Position numbers and translations under genes: made by a program. Positions 59,734-64,000 of a stretch of 64,000 nt of DNA are shown here, piece by piece (within the stretch, counting starts at the first letter, position 1; each line of letters opens with the position of its first letter). Under the pieces are notes generated by a model. It did not search any database and was not told the DNA's origin. It saw only the letters and a list, made by a program, of their open reading frames with translations. The stretch is taken from the NCBI GenBank assembly GCA_937949615.1, contig CALEDQ010000008.1:992001-1056000 (forward strand), read 5' to 3'. Source of the stretch: an uncultured bacterium (GTDB taxonomy: Bacteria > Muiribacteriota > Ozemobacteria > Ozemobacterales > Ozemobacteraceae).

Positions 59734-60872
59734 AAAACATCTTTGCCGCCCGCAATTCAGGGTGGCTTTTCTGGCTGATACTGATTCTTGTCTCGGTAGC
59801 GTTTCTTGTCGTCAACGAGTCTTCGAATCAGCCTGAATCATCATTGAGCCAAACTGGATCAGTAGATGGGCACATCCAGGATGGGACAACTCCAGCTCCG
59901 ACCATCAGCGAGGCACCGAAGCTTATTTCAGAAAACGGTGAACCGACAAGCAGTCTGGCTGTCCCTTTCAGTCGCCTCTATAAAACCGCAGCAGTTAACG
60001 ACATCCTGGTTGACCCACGCGGATTTGTCTGGGCAGCAACCGAACAGGGACTGACCTCGATCAAAGAAGACCAGATGCAGAATTTTTCGATAGAAGAGGG
60101 CAGCTTTCCTTCTCAGCAGGCAGAATGCCTGGCCTATGACGGCAAAGAACTCTGGGTTGGCACTTTAACCGGTCTGTGTATACAAAATGATTCGGGGCGC
60201 TTTGTCAGATCAGAACTGTCTGATTCTCTGCCCTCACAACTTATCTGGAGCCTCGCCTGGGACGGGACCACGATCTGGGCCGGCACCCAGAACGGCGCGG
60301 CCTTCATGAAGCCCGGCAGTGGCTTTCAGATAATCAATGAAGCAAATACCAATGGCGGCCTGCGCAACAACTGGTGCCAAAACATTGCCCGCCCGGGTAC
60401 CTGGTTTGTTGCAGCTCATGATCGCGGCCTCAGCATCTGGAACATCAATTTTCCGGCTTCCAACCCTGAACTCTGGAAAAACATCGACCATGCCCGCTCG
60501 GTCATCTCGCGCCCAATCACCGATATTGCCTTTGATGGAACACGAATCTGGCTGGCAACAGGCAGAGGCGTTCTGCTGCTCACGACTCCGGTCGAAAAAT
60601 TTTTCAATGAATTTACTCCGAATCTCGTGAGCTATTCACGCATTCACGGTCTGCCGGCCAACCGGGTCAATTCACTGATCGCCCACCGCAACTCGATCTG
60701 GGCCGGCACCGACGGCGGACTTGTACGCATCAGAGAAGACCGCATTCAGCTGATCACTGCCAGTTCAGGAACCGCACCGGAAAGAGTCAGAAAGCTCGCC
60801 GCCAGCGGCGATATTCTCTGGATCGGCAGTGATCGTGGGCTGCAATTTATCAATACAGCAATGGTAGACTGA
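59730..60872 (+). CDS. Membrane-anchored seven-bladed beta-propeller protein
   Basis: Translation appears to begin at TTG 59730, within the TGA of the LivJ-like gene; GGAGGGG lies upstream. The 380-residue protein has a membrane anchor (about 12-30) and a Ser/Thr/Pro linker to about 75, then seven W-x-(A/G)-(T/S)-x-x-G(L/V) blade motifs: FVWAATEQGL, LWVGTLTGLC, IWAGTQNGAA, WFVAAHDRGLS, IWLATGRGVL, IWAGTDGGLV and LWIGSDRGLQ. These are two-component-regulator-type propellers without any kinase part. It probably works with the LivJ-like receptor on the outer face. Confidence 0.85.
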   Translation: MKNIFAARNSGWLFWLILILVSVAFLVVNESSNQPESSLSQTGSVDGHIQDGTTPAPTISEAPKLISENGEPTSSLAVPFSRLYKTAAVNDILVDPRGFVWAATEQGLTSIKEDQMQNFSIEEGSFPSQQAECLAYDGKELWVGTLTGLCIQNDSGRFVRSELSDSLPSQLIWSLAWDGTTIWAGTQNGAAFMKPGSGFQIINEANTNGGLRNNWCQNIARPGTWFVAAHDRGLSIWNINFPASNPELWKNIDHARSVISRPITDIAFDGTRIWLATGRGVLLLTTPVEKFFNEFTPNLVSYSRIHGLPANRVNSLIAHRNSIWAGTDGGLVRIREDRIQLITASSGTAPERVRKLAASGDILWIGSDRGLQFINTAMVD

Positions 60873-60873
60873 A

Positions 60874-62916
60874 ATGGAAAACGAAGTCAGAAAAAAGCTC
60901 GACGGTCTGCGCAATCTTATCAGAAGACATGAACACCTGTATTTTGTCGAAGCCAACCCAGAGATAACCGACGGCGAATTTGACCGTCTGATGCAGCAGC
61001 TCAAGGATCTCGAAGCGGCCTATCCCGACCAGATAACCCCGGATTCACCGACGCAGAGGGTTGGCGAATCGGTTACTTCGTTCAATTCGGTCAAACACCG
61101 GGTTCCGATGATGAGCATCGAGAATTCATATTCAGCCGGTGATATCAACGACTGGCTGACACGTTGCGAGAAATTGCTCGGACGCAGCCCGTTTCCGGTT
61201 GTGGCAGAGCTGAAAATCGATGGAGTTTCTGGCACCTTTCATTATCGCGACGGCGCTCTACAAAGCGGCGCCACCCGCGGCAACGGTATTGAGGGCGATC
61301 TGATCACCGGCAATGTCAAAACTATCAGATCACTGCCTCTTAAGATCGATTCTGCCCTTGACATGGATGTTCGCGGCGAAATTTACACGCCGCGTCAGGT
61401 TCTCGAAAAACTCAACAAAGCCAGAATTGACAATGGCGAAGAGCCCTTTAAAAACTGCCGCAACCTCACCGCCGGCACGATCAAGTCTCTCGACCCATCA
61501 GTAGCCGCAGGTCGTGGACTGCAGACGATGACATACGGTATTGCCCAGGCGTTTGAACTTGGCTTCAAATCGCATTCCGACGTACTGAACCAGCTCAGGC
61601 TTCTTGGTTTCAAGGTAAACGCAGCCTGGAGGCTGTGCAGCTCGGCAGAAGAAATCAGCGAATTTATCGAAGAAATTGCCCGGCGCCGCAACGAATTCGA
61701 TTTTGATATCGACGGCATTGTCATCAAGATCGACAATCTTGCCTGGCAGCTCGAACTCGGCAGCACCGCCAAGGCGCCGCGCTGGGTCATCGCCTACAAA
61801 TACCCGCAGGAAAGAGCGGTGTCACAGCTGCTCAATGTAGAATGGCAGATTGGCCGGTCGCAACTGACGCCGGTAGCATACCTTGAACCGGTCGAACTTG
61901 GCGGCACAACGGTATCGCGGGCCTCACTGCATAACCTCGATCAGATCAGAGAAAAAGACATCAGAATCGGCGACCGGGTGGTGGTCGAAAAGGCCGGCTA
62001 CATTATTCCGTACATCGTAGAGGCTTTGCCAGATCAGAGAACTGGCAGCGAACAGACAATCAACCCGCCTGAACATTGCCCGACCTGTGCCGAAAAAATT
62101 TATGTCGGACGCGGTGACGAAGACGAAACGGCAACGATCGTCAGATGCCAGAATCCGGCCTGTCGCGGTGTAATTGCCCGCCGCATCATTCATTTCATAA
62201 CGCAGATGGAAATCGAAAATTTCGGCCCGCAGCTCGTAGACAGACTGCTCGAAGCCGGGGTGATAAAAAAAGTCGAAGACATTCTGACGCTCGACGCGGG
62301 CACCTTAGCTGGTATCGAAAGAATGGGCGAGAAATCGGCCACCAAAATAGTCGGTAATCTCGCGGCGGCTAAGGCAAAACCTTTGTTCAGACTTATTTCA
62401 GCGCTTGGCATCAGCAACGTCGGGATCGTCGTCAGCGAAAAAATTGCACAGCGCTTCAATCAGTCGTTCGACAGCTTTCTCACTGCAGAACTGCAGGCTC
62501 TTACCGAAGTCGAAGGGGTCAAGGAACGGGTCGCCCGCTGCATAATCGACTTTTTGGGTGACCAGCAGAACCACAGCTTTATCGATGCTCTGAAAAACTG
62601 GTGGCATGGCCCGTCTGCTGAAGAACTTGCAAGTCAGAAAGCTGGCGATCAATTGAGTGGCAGGTCTTTCGTAGTAACCGGCGAAGCTGTGATTCCGCGC
62701 CGCAAGATCGAAGATCTGATCAAATCATATGGCGGCCAGACAAAATCTTCAGTTTCGCCAAAAACTGATTATCTGCTGATCGGATCTCTAGAGGGCGATG
62801 ATTATGTCTCGACGAAAAAGACAAAGGCCCTGCAGCACAAGGTTCCGATCATCGATGAATTTAAATTGGCAGAAATGCTGGGAATAAGCTTTGAAACCAT
62901 CAAAAACCAGGGGTAG
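60874..62916 (+). CDS. ligA: NAD-dependent DNA ligase LigA
   Basis: A 680-residue ligase of usual length. Domain Ia (1-70, HEHLYFVEANPEITDGEFDR) binds NMN. The adenylation domain carries the nucleotidyl Lys in VAELKIDGVSGTF, plus SGATRGNGIEGDLITGN. An OB fold is followed by a zinc finger (CPTCAEKIYVG...CQNPACRGVI), HhH repeats and a C-terminal BRCT domain (FVVTGEAVIPRRKIEDLI). It joins nicks using NAD+. It starts 1 nt after the propeller gene stop and overlaps the QueE-like gene by 26 nt. Confidence 0.97.
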   Translation: MENEVRKKLDGLRNLIRRHEHLYFVEANPEITDGEFDRLMQQLKDLEAAYPDQITPDSPTQRVGESVTSFNSVKHRVPMMSIENSYSAGDINDWLTRCEKLLGRSPFPVVAELKIDGVSGTFHYRDGALQSGATRGNGIEGDLITGNVKTIRSLPLKIDSALDMDVRGEIYTPRQVLEKLNKARIDNGEEPFKNCRNLTAGTIKSLDPSVAAGRGLQTMTYGIAQAFELGFKSHSDVLNQLRLLGFKVNAAWRLCSSAEEISEFIEEIARRRNEFDFDIDGIVIKIDNLAWQLELGSTAKAPRWVIAYKYPQERAVSQLLNVEWQIGRSQLTPVAYLEPVELGGTTVSRASLHNLDQIREKDIRIGDRVVVEKAGYIIPYIVEALPDQRTGSEQTINPPEHCPTCAEKIYVGRGDEDETATIVRCQNPACRGVIARRIIHFITQMEIENFGPQLVDRLLEAGVIKKVEDILTLDAGTLAGIERMGEKSATKIVGNLAAAKAKPLFRLISALGISNVGIVVSEKIAQRFNQSFDSFLTAELQALTEVEGVKERVARCIIDFLGDQQNHSFIDALKNWWHGPSAEELASQKAGDQLSGRSFVVTGEAVIPRRKIEDLIKSYGGQTKSSVSPKTDYLLIGSLEGDDYVSTKKTKALQHKVPIIDEFKLAEMLGISFETIKNQG

Positions 62917-63616
62917 AATAAGCGAGGTATTTGCTTCGATTCAGGGCGAAGGCCTGCATGTCGGCACCATGCAGCTTTTTGTCAGGCTGGCCGCGGTCAC
63001 TGACACACAGGTTGAAGAACCAACTTTTGTCATCAGAACTCTGCCAGGGTCGCGCAATCATTTTGCCCGTAACCCGGTCACGCCTCTGCGCTTTTTTCAA
63101 CTGTTGTCAGAGACATTCGAGCTCGGCAGTTTTTTCAGCGTTTCGTTCATCGGCGAAGAACCTCTTCAGCAGACAGATTTTCTCTGCGAACTGCTGCAGA
63201 TTTTCAGAAAAAATCGAATAGACACCTTTGTACAGACCGCCGGAGCGCCCCTAGCCAATTTTGAAAAGCTGAGCCATCTGGTTAACCGCTGGTGCATCGA
63301 TCTGAAGTGTTTTCAGGAAAAAACCTGCAGCCGCTACCAGAGAACCCTTGAAAAGATAATCTCTGCCACCAGTCCTGAGACCACATATTTTCGGCTTGCC
63401 ATCGATGCCGATGACGACCCGACAAAACTGCTCGCGATGCTGGAAACCATGCAGGTCGATGACTACACGCTGGTTCTGCAGCCATGTGCAATTTTTCCCG
63501 CCCATATCAGTGACTGGGATACCGGTAACATAATTGACTGGATTCAGCTGTTCAGACCTTTTTTCCATCAGGTGCGATGGATTCCTCAGGTTCATAAACT
63601 GTTGCGAATTCTGTAA
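62891..63616 (+). CDS. QueE-like radical-SAM fold protein lacking the iron-sulfur cysteines
   Basis: A 241-residue protein beginning at TTG 62891 inside the end of ligA. It reads like 7-carboxy-7-deazaguanine synthase (QueE): RISEVFASIQGEGLHVGTMQ, FVRL, a central EEPLQQTDFLCELLQIFRKN, IDLK, and the closing RWIPQVHKLLRIL. However, the CxxxCxxC segment that should follow FVRL-x-G is AAVTDTQVEEP, with no cysteine, and GGEP is IGEEP. It therefore cannot hold the normal 4Fe-4S cluster and is probably not a radical enzyme. Regulatory or binding use is inferred. I saw no other queuosine gene in the window. Confidence 0.75.
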   Translation: MKPSKTRGRISEVFASIQGEGLHVGTMQLFVRLAAVTDTQVEEPTFVIRTLPGSRNHFARNPVTPLRFFQLLSETFELGSFFSVSFIGEEPLQQTDFLCELLQIFRKNRIDTFVQTAGAPLANFEKLSHLVNRWCIDLKCFQEKTCSRYQRTLEKIISATSPETTYFRLAIDADDDPTKLLAMLETMQVDDYTLVLQPCAIFPAHISDWDTGNIIDWIQLFRPFFHQVRWIPQVHKLLRIL

Positions 63617-63642
63617 ATTTAAGATATGGTAGTGTAAATTTA
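63612..63642 (+). repeat. Direct repeat TGTAAATTTA in the DUF2225 gene upstream region
   Basis: TGTAAATTTA occurs at 63612-63621 and 63633-63642, 21 nt apart (two helical turns), between the QueE-like stop and the DUF2225 gene. The first copy overlaps the stop codon. It could be an operator or simply A/T-rich promoter DNA; a TTGCGA-N17-TATGGT promoter-like element (63602-63630) includes the first copy. Confidence 0.4.
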
Positions 63643-63676
63643 TTAGTTTAACCTACCCAGAAATGACGGTGCGATT

Positions 63677-64000
63677 ATGGCTCTAAACGATAAACTATTT
63701 CTACCAAAAGACATTGTCTGTCCAATCTGCGGCAAGGAGTTCAAACGCTACCTGCTGAAAAAGAAGCAATTCAGCCTTGATAAACGCGACATTGATTATC
63801 GCCCGGTTTATCTTGGCAATATTAACCCGCGCTATTTTAACGTCTGTGTCTGCCCTCACTGCTATTATGCTGCTGAAGACAAATTTTTCTGCCCGCTGAT
63901 GTCAGAAATTGAAGCCAGGCGTAAAGCCCTGCTCGACAACCATCGCTCCCAGTGGGATGCCGCCAGTCGTGTCAGAGCTGCTTCTTCTGGGCAGCAGATC
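63677..64000 (+). CDS. DUF2225 family protein, C-terminus cut by window edge
   Basis: The frame is open from ATG 63677 to the right edge, giving 108 residues. It begins MALNDKLFLPKDIVCPICGK, with EFKRYLLKKKQFSLDKRDID, a LGNINPRYFNVCVCPHCYYA motif, and a helical tail. The CPxCG and CPHCxYA pairs form the zinc-ribbon-like signature of DUF2225 proteins, whose function is unknown. In several lineages they stand with TPR or envelope genes. The stop lies beyond the window. Confidence 0.85.
   Translation, partial: MALNDKLFLPKDIVCPICGKEFKRYLLKKKQFSLDKRDIDYRPVYLGNINPRYFNVCVCPHCYYAAEDKFFCPLMSEIEARRKALLDNHRSQWDAASRVRAASSGQQI

Overview
The window looks like chromosomal DNA from a Gram-negative (diderm) bacterium of roughly 50% G+C. 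Support for an outer membrane comes from an AsmA-like giant protein, a family 9 glycosyltransferase overlapping GmhB, lipoproteins and a pseudopilin operon. The mix of large HAMP/HEAT, GAF/HD-GYP, TPR, tubulin-like and VWA proteins with many secreted proteins of unknown function fits an under-sampled lineage. My guess is candidate phylum Riflebacteria (Ozemobacteria) or a relative, but nothing here proves it. No insertion sequence, prophage, integrase or CRISPR array was seen.

Layout. 1-6.7 kb (minus): a signalling operon of a degenerate 5'-nucleotidase-like protein, a GAF-GAF-HD-GYP phosphodiesterase, a HAMP sensor with a degenerate cyclase-like domain and HEAT repeats, and a TPR protein cut by the edge. 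6.7-17.3 kb: secreted low-complexity, TPR and coiled-coil proteins, the AsmA-like protein with a STAS protein, and a lipoprotein-like protein with two NTF2-like domains. 17.4-21 kb (minus): a cNMP-binding/PilT fusion, cinA and thpR. 21-27.4 kb: a DUF4105-like protein, GT9/gmhB, a nucleotide transporter, a PfkB kinase and MTA phosphorylase. 27.6-31.3 kb (minus): tig-clpP-clpX and two tRNA genes. 31.6-39.3 kb: a fusion of two phosphoesterase folds, an LmeA-like protein, a zincin, a Trm112-like protein, a TIM-barrel isomerase, a glycine-zipper protein, a BMP-type binding protein and a second HD-GYP protein.

39.4-51.1 kb holds the most unusual block: a large FtsZ/tubulin-related protein, a coiled-coil protein, a GAF-GAF-PAS adenylate cyclase, a small membrane protein, an Ala/Pro lipoprotein, a 121-residue MotA-like protein that lacks the usual cytoplasmic domain, a membrane-anchored VWA protein and a 991-residue TPR protein. 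hfq follows, and next to it is a near-consensus sigma-54 promoter that would drive a roughly 80-nt RNA ending in a terminator. 51.7-64 kb: a polysaccharide deacetylase, a pseudopilin operon (minus), an M28 peptidase, a MazG-like pyrophosphohydrolase, a membrane-anchored LivJ-like receptor with a seven-bladed propeller, ligA, a QueE-like protein without its radical-SAM cysteines, and the start of a DUF2225 gene.

Three themes recur. First, signalling by cyclic nucleotides: two HD-GYP proteins, one apparently active class III cyclase, one apparently dead cyclase domain, and a cNMP-binding domain on a pilus-type ATPase. Second, apparent pseudoenzymes: the 5'-nucleotidase, cyclase and QueE homologues all keep their fold but lose catalytic residues. 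Third, sigma-54-type promoters with 31-44 nt leaders in front of two secreted proteins of unknown function and the mini-MotA gene, plus the one for the RNA beside hfq.
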